NCBI GenBank assembly: GCA_032173965.1
Contig: JAVUNC010000005.1
Coordinates: 2,232,001-2,296,000 of the forward strand
Length of the DNA: 64,000 bases
Direction of reading: 5' to 3'
DNA from: Sitta carolinensis
Taxonomy: Eukaryota; Chordata; Aves; Passeriformes; Sittidae
Shown here one piece after another: positions 35,200 through 47,535 of this stretch. The stretch's first letter is position 1. Every line of letters starts with the position of its first letter. The position numbers and the translations under genes were made by a program. The notes under the pieces were generated by a model that was not told the origin of the DNA, did no database searches, and saw only the letters and a list, made by a program, of their open reading frames with translations.

Positions 35200-35530
35200 T
35201 GCTGGCTCTGAGCACAGCTGGCCTCGGGAGCGGCTCCGAGCATCCCTGGCGCTCTGCGAACACGAACCGCAGCGACGACATCGCGGGGGGAGGAACGGGA
35301 GGTGCCAGCCAAAAAACCCGGGTGGCTTCCTAAACGCTGTGTCCTTGCGATTAAGCCCCGGGGCACGGGAGGGGCTGGAGGCCATCCCCGCTCCACCCTG
35401 GCTCTATTCTCCTGCCTTGCCGGGAGACAGATGCCGCTGCAAGAGCCAGGCAGGCGGTTCCCCGCAACCCGGAGCAGAGCGAAGGCGAGCAGGCGCTTCC
35501 GCTGCCAGGGAACGAGTTTGAAAGGGATCC
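35200..35530. promoter_or_regulatory. Second CpG island, no assigned gene
   Basis: Lines 35221-35520 contain about 28 CpG dinucleotides in 300 bp at roughly 60% or more GC, close to the number expected without CpG loss. Surrounding DNA is CpG-poor. An AP-1 site (TGAGTCA) follows within 35560-35585. No recognisable protein exon lies in it, although open frames cross it on both strands (for example 35039-35521 plus). It could be an alternative MKLN1 promoter, a lncRNA promoter or a developmental enhancer. Confidence 0.65.
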
Positions 35531-36629
35531 AGCGGATAAAGAGATATTCAAAGTTCAGCTAATGAGTGAGATGAGTCACTGGCTCAACAAGACAAAGGTT
35601 AGGCTGGAAAATAAAAGCCGTCGCTGCAAGGAGCGGAGTTGGTGGGGATGCAAAAGGCAGAGGATGGGGCGTAGCTAAAAGCAGTGAGTGCTGCCAGGGG
35701 CAGAGGGGCAAAGCGGGGGCCGTGGCTTGGTTGTGACCTCGCGTTTGCTCCAGATTTGGCCCACGATGAGCGCAGGGAAGCTGGGACGGTGGCCGTGGAT
35801 ATTCAGGCACGTCTGCAGCCCCTCCCTGGGGTGAAGCACAGTTGTCTGGGGGCCCAAGGAGATGCTGTTTGCAATTGAAGCACAACAGCCCTTCCTTCAC
35901 CAGCCAGCACTGATGAGAAGGGACAGGGGATGGTCAGGCCTCAAAAAACACTAATTAATCACTGGGAAGCATCAGCCTACTTCCAATGCTCTCATTGTTA
36001 CCACTGTGCCCAAAGAAGAGAAATGCTGTGGTAAACGTGGGTCCTGCTCCAAACCATCCCAAAAATGAGGACAGGAAAACCATCACCTTCCTGCTCCTTG
36101 AGGATGCTGGCTTGGGGGTACCCAAAATCCCTGTCAGAGCATCCCTGTGTCATTGCTGAGCAAAACAGAGGAAAAGTTCTTCTCTCCCCATGGCCTTTTA
36201 CAGTCCAGAAACCAAAAAACTGCAGCTTATAGACAGCACAGAAAGGATATGTCTGGCATGGGGCAGGTGCAATGCTGAGGGACTTTTCTAGAGATCTCAG
36301 GACTTCATTTTTGGATGGGCTTTGATTTCCTTCACTGCTGGGTTCAGCCCAGGCCAGCTGAGTTGCCACCTGAAATGCTACACTGAAAAAAAATTCCCCT
36401 CCTCCTGAGAAAGTGAGAAAAGGAGAGATGGGGAAGGATGTCATGCAAACATTAAATTGACTGCATTTGGAGATTTTTGTGGTCCTTAACATGCTTTGGA
36501 AGCCTTAATTAATCACATACTAGTTTTGCACACTTGCACTGGCTCTGCTCTGCCAGGCCACTGTCCCTCTGCCCACCAAGCCCTAGGGACAGGCTAGAAG
36601 CAGTGGGATGCACCTAAAAATTCCAGGCA
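35531..36629. other. Intergenic stretch
   Basis: Immediately right of the island, 35540-35600 keeps enhancer-like motifs (GATATTCAAAGTTCA, ATGAGTCAC). Beyond that no feature is recognisable. The 164-codon minus frame at 35998-36492 has no domain I recognise. Confidence 0.45.
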
Positions 36630-36782
36630 TGAGGGCTGATGGTTTTAAACTGGAGGAGGGTTGATTCAGATAAGTCTCAAGGAAGAATGTTTTTCCAATG
36701 AGGGTGGTGAAATATTGGCACAGGTTGCCCAGAGAGGTCATGGATGTCTCATCCTTGGAAATATTCAAGGTCATGTTGAATG
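36630..36782 (+). mobile_element. CR1 fragment, left arm of an inverted pair
   Basis: GATGGTTTTAAACTGGAGGAG, then AATGAGGGTGGTGAAATATTG and CACAGGTTGCCCAGAGAGG, is plus-strand CR1. It stops before the 3' end, at GTTGAATGAGCAGG, where the opposite-strand copy begins. Confidence 0.85.
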
Positions 36783-36897
36783 AGCAGGGACATCTTCAAC
36801 TAGATCAGAGCTCAGAGCCCCATCCAGCCTGGTCTTGAGTATTTCCAGAGGTGGAGTCACCTCTCAGGGCAGCCTGTACCAGTGTTTTACCACCCTT
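36783..36897 (-). mobile_element. CR1 fragment, right arm of an inverted pair
   Basis: GACATCTTCAACTAGATCAG, then GAGCCCCATCCAGCCTGG and CAGCCTGTACCAGTGTTTTACC, is the same CR1 region on the minus strand. It also lacks the 3' tail. Together with the neighbouring copy it forms a foldback with arms of roughly 80-85 bp. Confidence 0.85.
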
Positions 36898-37636
36898 TTT
36901 CATTTCAGAACTAAATGTGCAGCCTGGGAATGAATGTCTGAGCTGGGCTGCCACAAATGCATCACCTGCATTGGCAGTTTTAGAAAAACCAACTCAAAGA
37001 GGTCCATGGCCTCCTGCAGCCCCAGATGCTGTCACTGCCAGGAGCTGGACCTGCTGCTGTCACCAGAGCTGATGGAAGCACCTCGCAAGGTGTGAGGAAT
37101 TGGGTGGGTTGAATAGAGACAAATGGATGGAGTCATCAGGGAGTTCAAAGAAAATGGTGACAAATCAAATTGTTTTTAAAAATTATTTCCACTCTAGTGG
37201 TTGAAGGCTGCCACGGATTTCTCTCAAAAGCCCTACTGATGGAGAGTGACTCAAAATAATGCCTTCTGGTAATCAGAGTGTTGGCATTCCTAAGGCTGAA
37301 CAAAGAGGGCATGAAAAGATTTTGATTAAAATAAAACAATCCCATGACTGATGGATGTTTACAAAATAAAAATGTGGTTCAAAGGCATCCGTGTGGACAG
37401 AATAAGGCTCCTCACACCAAGAATCCTCTGAGCACCTCAACATCACCAGTGGCACACAGGGGAATCCAGCCTACAGCATGGAGCAGCCATATCCCACAGG
37501 CTCAAATCCTGCCCCCACCTCTGCTCCTGTGCCCCTGTGCTGTGATCAAGGACCTCCAGCAGCTGTAGACTGCAATGATTTGGTTATTGTGGTGACAGTC
37601 CTACCCAGGGCTTAAATAACGTAGTAATTGAGTAAT
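36898..37636. other. Intergenic stretch between CR1 copies
   Basis: Nothing assignable was seen in this 740-bp stretch. Confidence 0.5.
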
Positions 37637-37810
37637 TGTCCAGAGAAGCTGTGGCTGCCCATCCTTGGAAGTGTCCAAGGCCAGGCTGGAAGGGGTTTGG
37701 AGCACCCTGGGATAGTGAAAGGTGTCCCTGCCCATGGCAGGGGGCTGGAACTAGAGGATCTTTAAGGTCCCTTCCAACCCAAACCATTCTGGGATTCAAT
37801 GATTCCGTGA
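37637..37810 (+). mobile_element. CR1 LINE 3' end, ~175 bp
   Basis: Plus orientation: CAGAGAAGCTGTGGCTGCCC, CCCTGCCCATGGCAGGGGGC, and a classic terminus TTCCAACCCAAACCATTCTG followed by GGATTCAATGATTCCGTGA, in which the tail octamers are slightly decayed. Confidence 0.95.
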
Positions 37811-40800
37811 AGATGCACAGGGGCCTGGAGAAAAGTTTCCTTGCAACAAAAAGTTTTGCCTGTGCATATTTTCTTGTGCATCTTGGACTAATCGTTTTCC
37901 AGGGTGGTGCTGAAGAGCTTATTAATTTTACAAGAGTGAAAACCTACCAAAATGCCCCATTTTGTTTTCAACCATTGGTCTGAAATGGCTGTAATTGAAG
38001 TGGAAGTGAAGGATCTTCTGCACAAAAGCGATGCAGCCAAGCCCTCAGCAGCTCATGGTGCTGGAACAGCATCATCCCAGCTGCCCCCCAGGGACACCAA
38101 GAAGAAAAAACACCTTCTGAAAGCTTTGAATAAAATAGCACTTATAAGGACATGAGATACAAATGGGTTTGTGTCTGTACGGACGGAGTAAAAATGAGAC
38201 AAGGAGGCAAATGAAAATAAACAGATCAGGTTTGAGAGAGATTTATGCCCAAGGGATGAGGTGAGGGCTGGACTTTGAGAAGACAGAACTGTGTTTTTGC
38301 CATGGGCTTCAGGGCAGTGAGTGTTCCAACAAACATTTACCCTTTGCCTGTGTTTATCACACTTCTTCCCCCTTCAAGCACAACCTGGAGGAGACTGGCC
38401 CTTCTGAGCATGGATGAAAACCCTACATTTGTGCCAGAGAGGCTTGGACAAGGAGGGGACCTGATGTGGGGAATCCATTCTGCATCATCTCAGGCATCTG
38501 GGAGCATTTAATTCACCCAGATGATGCTCCCAGGCCAAACAGACTCATCCCTTTAACATGACAATATCTTGTTGCTGCTGTGACTCCTGTTATTAGCTTG
38601 GAAGCAAGCTTTACGATGGATTGCCAAGAGGATAAATGGAAATACAGGGGTGAAATGAAGAGAGGAAGTGTTTAGGTTAAATGCTGAATTTTCTACTGGT
38701 GGAAATACAGTGAGTTGCCTCCAGCATGTACACTTGGACAAAGCTGAAGATCAGAAAATAAATAGAACAGCTCTACTCTGGCAGGGATGAGGGCTGGGTG
38801 ACCTGACATATCTTCCCTCTCTCTATGGTCAGAGCAAAGATTTTGCTTTAATTGGCTTTAAACCATCTATCTAAGTCACTCCCAGTACTCCGGAACCTGA
38901 ACAACAGCCAAGTTTTTAATATACTCATCCTCATGCAGCTCTGCAGGGATAGGAAAATACCCAGACCTGTTTTGTACACGGAAAACTGAGGCAAAGAGAG
39001 ACCAAAAGCCTTAACCGCAGCTTGCAGGGTGGGATGGCTTCACCATTGGGTGGGATAGAGTGTCCTTTCCCAAGAAATGGCCAAAAGCATGGCACATCCC
39101 TTGGGATGCAGAGGATGACTGTGGCCAGCTTGAGAGAGATGCTGGACCACTGTGTAAGCACCATTTCTTGACTAAGCTGGGTCTGTGCTGGCCAGATTTC
39201 AGTGGAGAATTTTGAGGTGTTGTCTGCAGTGTGGGTTCACCCACAGATGCCACATGGGCTGCAGTGCGAATCCTCCCTCCAGCACGTGCACAATGCTGCC
39301 ATCTCCCAATCTCCCAAATCCTGAAATGTGCTCCGCTCCACACAATGAGCCAACCACACTCCAGCACAGCAGACAAATAATCTGGCAGCTTATATGAAAT
39401 ACCTGGAGCTCCTGTGAGTCTCTTGGGAAGCATCTCACCCTCAGTGAGGTACAACAGGTCTACAGCTGCTGGATTTGATGCCAATTTACAGCTTGTGTGA
39501 GCCCATGCCCTCCTCAGCACGGCCATCAAGGTCATCGCTCTCCAGCACCTCCAGCAAACACCTGCCCAGAGATAAAGACATCCTTCCTCCTTCCCTCAAC
39601 AAAGCAGCTCTTCACTGGGATGTTCTGTGTGACTTGACCTGCTGCCAGGCTTTGAGCTTTGGTCTTCATCCAGGAGAAGCAGAGACTGAATCCATCAGCT
39701 TTTGCCTGAAAGCGTCCAGGCGCAGGTTCCAGGTGTGGAGCTGACGAACCGATGGGACCAAGGTTGGCCAAAGGTCACTCTGTCACCAGCAGCGACTCCA
39801 GAGCGATGCATCAGCTCCTCTCCTCTCCAGCCAATGGCACATCAGAGGGGGATCCCAGTTTTCCAGGCTCCTGCTCCTCCCTGTCCCTCGTAGCCTCTTC
39901 CCTTGTGGTCTCATGGAGGCGATTCCTTGGTGACATCCCAAGGTGAGGGAGCCACACTGAGCAGCGGAGAACTTTACTCCCACCCTGTCTTTGCAGCTAG
40001 TCCAGGATGAGGTTCAGCATCTAGACATGAGTGACTGGCACCAAAACAGGATCGTTCTGGGCAATCTTTGCACGTCAGCAGTGGCTGGGTTTTGGCAGAG
40101 ACCGTGGGGACCAAGCCTGGTGCAGGAGCCAGCGGTGGCACAGTTGGGTGGCACCCACTGCAACCCGAGGGTTGGACCTTGTCCTTTGCACAGTGAGGGA
40201 GGATTGTCCTTCCTCATCCCAGCAGCACCGTGCCAGACTCCAGGGAAAGGGACATCAGCCATCCTCCCTGACTTTGGGGGTAAACAGGAGCCTTCTGCTG
40301 CTCTCAGCACCCTCAGCTCCCTTCAGTCACCTGCTAAGGGAGGGACGCAGCTGTGCCTGGGGGTTGGTCTGTCATTTTAGATGCCAGCCTTAGAATGAAG
40401 CAAATCAGCCCCTGCTGCTGTGATTGGCATTTGTAAGGCTATGATCTTTGTTTCTTGGATGTTATAAAGGTGCTTCAGTGAGAAACTCCACAGCCCACCC
40501 ACGAAACCTGACCTTTCACATATGTGGTTCTGTTTGTCCTATAAAGGTGTCCAGGTCTTCTGACATGTCAAAGCCTGGCATCCATTTAAGGGGTGCCACA
40601 TGTCTGTTGAGTTAGCAGGAGAGTACAAAATTTACCCCTACAAAAGGGTTTCATTCCTTGGGGAAGTACATTCTCTCAGTTATTATGACAATGGTCAGCT
40701 CAAGATCTGTGGGTATGGAGCACAAATCAGGAAGTCCATGAGCCAGTCCTGCCCTGGCTTGCCAGAGAGCTCTGTGCAAGCCAAATCTCAAGGTCTCCTT

Positions 40801-42871
40801 CTCAGTATTTTGCACCAAATGCTTCTTATAGATCTTGAATATCCTTCAGGGCTTTGCATTTTGCCTCTGGCACAGTGGAACCCTGGGCAGGGGGGAGTCA
40901 CCAAGGAGATTGGTTTGTTGGCAGTTGCTCTGCTGACATCTCTCAATTTAGCCAAGGCATCTTCTCTCAGTGATGTGGGTCCTGCATTTCCACATCACAT
41001 GGGGAGGAAGGGGATTGTGGACCTTGCAGGACTCTTAGGGGCCGTATCCAATGTGCTGGGAAATACACAAAGATGACGGGTTTTATTACCAAGTTTTAGA
41101 GCTATGGTACCTTCTAAAATGGTTTTATTCAGGCAATCTACAACACATCAGCTGCCCTTTTTGTTCAGTTTTGTTTTCCTTAATTAATATACTTATGAAA
41201 GTCTTTCCCTCCAGACAGAGACCCTGCACTGGTGGGATTGCAAGAGGTGTGGAAAGGCACAAGGTGTTTGTTTCTGTGCTTATCATGGGCATTTCTAATT
41301 TCACTATTTCCTCATTGTCCTTCATCCCATCAGGCTGAGATTATAATTTATTCTTAGTTCCATAATTATTTTTTGTGTCCTGAACTCTTCAGAAACCCTA
41401 AGGAAACAAAGTGCCATGATTTTTTGGTAACTTTGATGGCTTGTTTGTTTAAAAGATTTTCTGGGGAAGAACAAGCGAGGTATGGCTGAGTCTAATCTGG
41501 AAATTGGATCTTTCAAAGTGTTCCCCTTCCTGCCTGGCGCTCAGCTGAGCTAAGCTGCTCTCTGGAGCAGTTAATTCCAACGAGTGATGGAGACATAAGA
41601 TTTTTAACTTCTAGGTAGCACTCCAGGATGGGTTAGTAAATCACTCAGAGCTTCCCACTAGAAGATGTATTACTGTGCTTTTAACACTGTGAACTCTGGA
41701 ACATTCAGGCAGAAGTTTGCTGTGCTGTTTTGTACTAATGCTCAACCTTCAGCCAAAACCAGGCAGCCATTTCTAAGAGCAGGGGTAGGGAAACGTAAGA
41801 TGTTTCTCCCTTTTAAGAAAATACCCATGGATTTCAGCTGTGAGTGGGATTGATTGTTCTTTGGACTCCTGCAAATGCCATCATCTTCGAAAATGGCCGT
41901 TGGCCAGCGTTCAGATGAGACATCTTCAATGACAGCAACTGAAATCCCAGTGCACTCTAAGCCTTCCCTGCACCTGGAGAAAGAGCAGGAGCATCCCTGT
42001 TCCATCAGGGCTGCCAGGTCCATCGGCTCTGCGGGGCTCAGCCTTGAGCAGCCAAAGAACAACACTGATTAGCTGCTCATTAACCGAGCACAGCACATCC
42101 TGAGCACTAAATGAAGCAGCAGCTCAGTGCAAAAAATAGCTCAATTAAGGGCCATCAGGACTCTCCCACACAAGGGGGATCATTGCAGGTTGCAGGGTTA
42201 TTTTTAAGCCAGGGTCTTCCCAACTTGCGTTTGCTCATCTTTGCTTGCTGAGGGTGTCCTACCACAGACATGCCTGGAGTCTTTTCTGCTGAGATTTTCA
42301 TCTAATTTGTGACAAAAAGTACTAAAGTGAGCAGTGATTTCTTCTTTCCCATGCCCCAGAAGGACCTTGCATCCCCTAGCAGGGCGGACCCAAGAAGAGC
42401 CACACTCCTTTACCGACAGGAGAAACCCCTGTCCTTAGTCCCAGTGGGCACCAAGGCAGAGCAAATGTTCCAGAAGCACATCCCAAGCACCTGCCCCGTC
42501 CCACCAAATATTTGTCACGGGTCCATCCGTGGTGGCAGGGATAAGGTGACCCTGCCCTCGCTCTGCAGGACCCCGTGTCACCTCCCCTGCTCCAGTTTCA
42601 GGGTGGTCACACGGTGCTTACTCAGAGGGGATGAGGTAACAGCCCTGTCAGCAGCGACGACATCGCCTTCCCCGGAAAGCACCCTTCTTATCGCCCTCTC
42701 AGTCATGTTTTCCTGGCAGGCAGCCCAGCCAAGGGATCTGGTAATCTCCAAACAGTATCAGGCAGGGCGATCAGCTGAGCCTGGGATATCTCCATGCAGT
42801 GTTTGTGGTGATAGCATCCATCCTCTTGGAATCAAAGAGTCATTCAGGCTGGGAAATGTCCTTCAGATCGT
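37811..42871. other. Intergenic stretch, 5 kb, repeat-poor
   Basis: No CR1 or other repeat was recognised in about 5 kb, the longest clean stretch right of MKLN1 apart from 27.2-33.8 kb. Positions 41340-41480 are AT-rich. The longest open frame in the window (42309-42914, 201 codons) starts here and runs into a CR1. It has no recognisable domains. Confidence 0.5.
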
Positions 42872-43332
42872 CGAGTTGTGCAGTCATCTAGGTGGGAAAA
42901 GACCTCTCGGGTAATGAAACCCAACCATGAACCCAGCACTGCTGCCTTTACCACTAAACCACGTCCTCCAGTGCAATGGTCTTTTGAACACTTCCAGAGA
43001 TGGTGATTCCACCACATCCCCACTCCAGTGCTGGACAGCTGTTTCAGTGAAGGCATTTTTTGTAATATCCAACCTACACCTCTCCTGGTGTAATTTGAGG
43101 CTGCTTCCTCTCATCTTGTCACTTGGCTCCCTGGGAGCAAAGACCCCCACCGTGTGTCCCCTCCTGTCAGGGAATTGTGCAGAGCCACAAGGTCCCCCCT
43201 GAGCCTCTTTTTCTCCAGGCTGAGCTCCTTTCCCAGCTCCCTTGGCTGTTCCTGGTGCTCCAGACCCTTCCCCAGCTCCATTCCCTTCTCTGGACAAGCT
43301 CCAGCCCCTCAGTGTCTTTCTTGTCATCGAGG
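42872..43332 (-). mobile_element. CR1 LINE 3' copy, ~460 bp
   Basis: The left end is worn (GTCATCTAGGTGGGAAAAGACC replaces the octamer tail). It then has CCCAACCATGAACCCAGCAC, GTCAGGGAATTGTGCAGAGCC and TTTTTCTCCAGGCTGAGC, ending GTGTCTTTCTTGTCATCG. Minus orientation. Confidence 0.92.
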
Positions 43333-46300
43333 CCATCAAGACAAGACAGAGGTTTCTGGCTCCCTCAGGCTCTCTCCCTCACCTCCTGTCATTCCCTTCC
43401 TGCTCTTCCCATGGCTCTCTCCATTCCCACCAGGCTCTGTCCCTTTCTGGTCTCACCACTGCAAATGGAATCATCCTGGTGATACAGAGAGGGTCTCCCT
43501 GGGGTTCTTCATCTGGAAAGGAATCCTAGGTACCAAGTGTGGGTTGTCCTAGTGCACAGCCGAGCGTGGATTTTAGAAATCCACATTTTTTTCCCCTCTG
43601 GATGGCATTCCTGTTTCTCCTGGTAGGTTTCAGCGTTGCTGACTCATGTAATTTTATTATAAATCCTGTGATATTTCATGCTGTCGGTGACGCAAGGATG
43701 GCCAGAGTCACATGGTTCTGTGACAAGGAGCTTTTATGAGGGGCAAAAATAGTCTGGTGTATTTGTGCTCCTCATGCTATGAGGGAAGCAGGAAAATATG
43801 CCCCCTAAAGGATTGGAAAGCAGGCATAGAAAGGAAAGCAAAACCAAAACACAGCCTAAATCTGGATGATCATTTAAAAAAATCCCATGATTTTTAACCT
43901 GCTGTGATTTTTCCTGGTGCTGGTTCACAATTCCTGCTCTCCCGAGAGCAGCTGCTGTGCTGGCTTCCAAGCTGTTCCCTGAAATGTGGAAATCCCCCTT
44001 ACACAAACAATGGTACTATTAGTCTTGCTGATTTTCTGGAAGCACAAAAACATGTTTGTTTTCAGCCATGATCCTCTGAGGGATTTTCCTCCCTGATTTG
44101 GAATTTGGGATTTTTTTTTTTTTTAATTTCTCTGAAAGCGATTTTCCCAGTTTCCAAGATCCTTAATAAACTACAATCGCCAAGTTTAAGAGCATTATGT
44201 GACTGGCATCGGGCACAGGAACAGACCCTGAATTGTGATTGCTTTGGTGGAATCTGGCAGGAATAACTGAATGAAATGATCCCTTCTGCACAGAGTGTGA
44301 GAGTGTGCAATTGAAGTGCTCCTGTTTGGGATAACAGGTTGCCTGCAGCAGGAATTTTGTGTCCATGGAAGTCAGGCACCTGCCCCAAGTGCTGAACTGT
44401 GGAGGAAAGGCAGGAAGGACCTGCTGGCAGCATCAGAAGGTGCTGCTGGGGGGTGGCAGGTTCAAGGATTTTTCCCAGTAATGGCTGAGTCCCAGGTGTT
44501 GCTGGTGGCCAGCACATCCTGTGTGTTCTCTCCCATGGCAGCACTGCATGGCACTCAGCAGGAATTTGATGGAGGGATGGATGAAAGTGTGGGCAAAGGA
44601 CTCGTATCACCTGCTGGATGGGTGACAGGGAGGAACACACCGTCCTCATGAGGAGCATGAGAGCCTCACTCCTCTACAATGATCCAACCTGGCAGGAGGA
44701 GAAGCTTCCATGGGAAGAGCTTCTCCATTGGCATCACTGGAAAATGGTCTTGTGGTTCCTGGAGCTTCCTGCTGCTCCTGCTCCAGCCGCTTACCTGCCC
44801 TTGTCTGGAGAAATATCGGCAACCCCAAATCCCACCCAGAGCTCGCAGGGATGGCCGGGTGCCACCAGTGGAGAACAAATGCTGACCCATCCCAGGGAGG
44901 CTTTTTGGAGCCAGATGAGCTGCAGCATTTGGAGCTGCCAGTGCCGCCCTTCCTTCCTTTGTGTTCCACTGGCTGTGGCCACCCTGCCCCTGTGCCCTGG
45001 GTGGCACCTCGACCCCTCTGATCCGTGCCACGAACGTGGGCATGCCCAGCCAGCTTTGGGAGAGCACTGGGAGCCTCAGCTGAGGGAGCTTTGGCAGATC
45101 TGAAGGGAGGTCTGACCCTCCTGGGGGCTGCAGAGGTGGGAAGTGCCACGAAGGCTCCACGCACATCCCTCCCGTGGGAGGAAGAAGCTCCTCTGCTGCG
45201 TACACGTAAGATCTTCCCAGCAGGGAAGGCAGCAGTTATTCAAGGAGGAAATCTTTGAAACTGTACTCTGCTGCAAGTAGCTCAGACATCCTCAGTGACC
45301 CCAGGATGAGTAAGAAAGGACCTTTTTTTTTTCTAGAATAGGTTGAAGGATATGTGGGATTTCCTAAAATCCTCCTATTTGTGTGGCCATGTAGCTTTGA
45401 TTCCAAGCTGCCAGGCGCGTTAGCAGCTCAGCACATCCTATGAAGGACAGAAACTGCTGTTCACCACGGTGGATCTTTCCACCACAGGTACTGAGTGGAG
45501 ACCCAGGAGATGTCAAAAATTTGCCAACATCCATTCTTAATCAGGCACCCACAGCAAGCTTTACAAAAACATCCAAATCTGCCCTAAAAATTGTTCCAAG
45601 GGAAGTCTTCTCCTGTCACATCTGCAGCTTGACAATGGGATTGCAGCCAGTGCAGGAGGATGAGGAGCCCTCATCCCTTTCCTGGCTGAGTGGGCTGGCG
45701 CTGAGATATCAGCAGTGCACTAGCTCCTGTTGGGCTCAGGAGAGCATCCACAGATGGAGGTGCAGCAGCAGCTACACCCTGGTGGGCTCAGGAGAGCATC
45801 CTGCAGACAGACACGCTGCTTTTCCCACGGCGGCTTCCCTGCAACGCTCCACCAGCGAGAGAGCTGCGAGGGAGGCAGGACTTAATTAGAGGAATCTGGA
45901 GAAAGGCAGATTTTGTCATGTAAATGATTCCTGTCATAGGACACGTTCTAAATTTGGATTCTGAAGCTGGGGCTGAGCAGAACAATCTCTGCCGTAGTGT
46001 GGCAGCTGTCAAAGGTAGGGAGAAGCGCTGAATGCCTACAGGAGCGATGGCTGGTGCCTTTTATTTCACTGCAGGGTGCTTTCAACCTCTGAGCACATGA
46101 AGTGATTTCATATTGCTGGACAGGAACGATCCTGTGAGACAGCTTCCATCATCCCCACTCCTTTTAACTAAGGTAGCCAAACCCCCAAGTCCGTGTGGGC
46201 AATAAAAGGAGTTGTTATCGTAGATATGATTTGATCCTGGATTTCCAAACCCCGGGCCTGTGCTGAGGCTGTCAGCCAATATCACAGCCTGTTTCTGTTT

Positions 46301-46692
46301 AATATTTTCTTTCTCCGTTGCTCAGCCCCGCACAGCATCACAATGGGAGGCTGCTCTTTCTGCTCAGCTCCACCTGCTAATGGTGCCTCTCACTGTGTTT
46401 TTCTTCTGATGCTGCACCACAAGGTACTTATTCCTTTCAAATAACAACTTTTAAATAAATTTAAACACTCCCTAAAGTAGGTATGGTAGCAAGAGATAAG
46501 GTTCCTGATAAGGATGCATTTTGAATGTTAATTCTCTTGTGCCTCATGGGGTTGAGGCTCACTTTGCTTGCAGGCAAAGGTCTTACAAGAGTTCATTTCT
46601 CTCTGGATTCCCAGGGGAGTTGCAGTCAGCCTGTAATCTTTCCTTTTCTTGCTGCTCCCCTTTGCTTGCTTTCATTAAACTTCCAAAAATGC
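43333..46692. other. Intergenic stretch
   Basis: No gene is supported. It contains a T(14) run at 44111-44124 and a 52-bp-period duplication at 45722-45801. Open frames of 150-200 codons at 44062-45205 overlap one another on both strands and carry no recognisable protein signature. Confidence 0.5.
45722..45801. repeat. Two-copy tandem duplication, 52-bp period
   Basis: TGGGCTCAGGAGAGCATCC occurs exactly at 45731-45749 and 45783-45801. Flanking AGCT...CCTG is shared before each copy and CAGA after each. Confidence 0.8.
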
Positions 46693-46862
46693 TCACAGAA
46701 TCACAGAATGGTTTGGGTTAGAAGGGACCTCGAAGATCATCCAGTTCCAGCCCCCTGCCATGGGCAGGGACACCTTCCACTATCCCAGGGTCCTCAGAGC
46801 TCCATCCAGCCTGGCCTTGGACACTTGCAGGGATGGGGCAGCCACAGCTTCTCTGGGCAATT
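46693..46862 (-). mobile_element. CR1 LINE 3' end, ~170 bp
   Basis: Very well preserved: TCACAGAATCACAGAATGG, TTTGGGTTAGAAGGGACC, CCTGCCATGGGCAGGGACAC, ending CAGCTTCTCTGGGCAA. Minus orientation, sharply 5'-truncated, probably one of the younger insertions. Confidence 0.95.
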
Positions 46863-47210
46863 TTCACTTCTCCATCTATTAAATTCAGATGAAGACACCC
46901 ACCAGGTTCAACAGCTCTGAGAGGTGCTGGAGAGGCAGGTATGGAAACGTGGCTCCAAATGAACAGTGCTCAAACACGTCAGCCTTGCTTCCTTGGGAAC
47001 CCAAGCTAACAGGGAACAGTAAAAATTCTCTTTGGAGAACGGCTGGAACAAATCCTGTTGAATGCATAATGTGGATAACGTTCCAGCATCGGGGAGAAGC
47101 GCTAAGAGAACCAGAGCAGAGCGGCAAGTGCATCATTCATAAGCACCAGCTTCTTTAACAAATGTGGCTCCTTATTCTGCTCATGAATGATACATGGAGG
47201 AATCACAATT

Positions 47211-47330
47211 CCTGACGGTGCTGGGCGCTCACAGCCGCGGGGCTCAGCCGTGACTCTGCACGGCCCCGGCCCCGGCGCCGCTCTGGAGCTGACTCCACTC
47301 GGATGGGATCGCTCTGGCTGGCCAGAAAGC
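47211..47330. promoter_or_regulatory. Small CpG cluster with nearby CCAAT box
   Basis: Twelve CpG in 120 bp at about 70% GC (GCCCCGGCCCCGGCGCCG). About 25 bp to the right is GACTGATTGGTCC, an inverted CCAAT (NF-Y) box. Too short for a formal island. Candidate minor promoter or enhancer. Confidence 0.45.
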
Positions 47331-47535
47331 ATGGCTGCTCCTGACTGACTGATTGGTCCAACAGCTTCAGCCTCGATGTAAATCTCTCAGCTGTGAACAT
47401 TCAGTTGTAAATTTGGCATACAGTTTCTATGAGCCGGTAAAACTTCATCTAGACCGGCAAAATTGTTATTGAGCTGAAAGACCCCACCCACTTAAACATA
47501 AATCTAGCAAATCTCCTGGAATATGGAAGGGAACA

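Noticed and set aside
42309..42914. 201-codon plus-strand frame, longest in the window
   Set aside because: No recognisable domains, no coherent composition, and its end runs into a CR1. The length is plausible by chance in 64 kb of moderate GC.
44062..45205. Overlapping 160-198-codon frames on both strands
   Set aside because: Mutually overlapping frames with no protein-like features. A product of locally raised GC.
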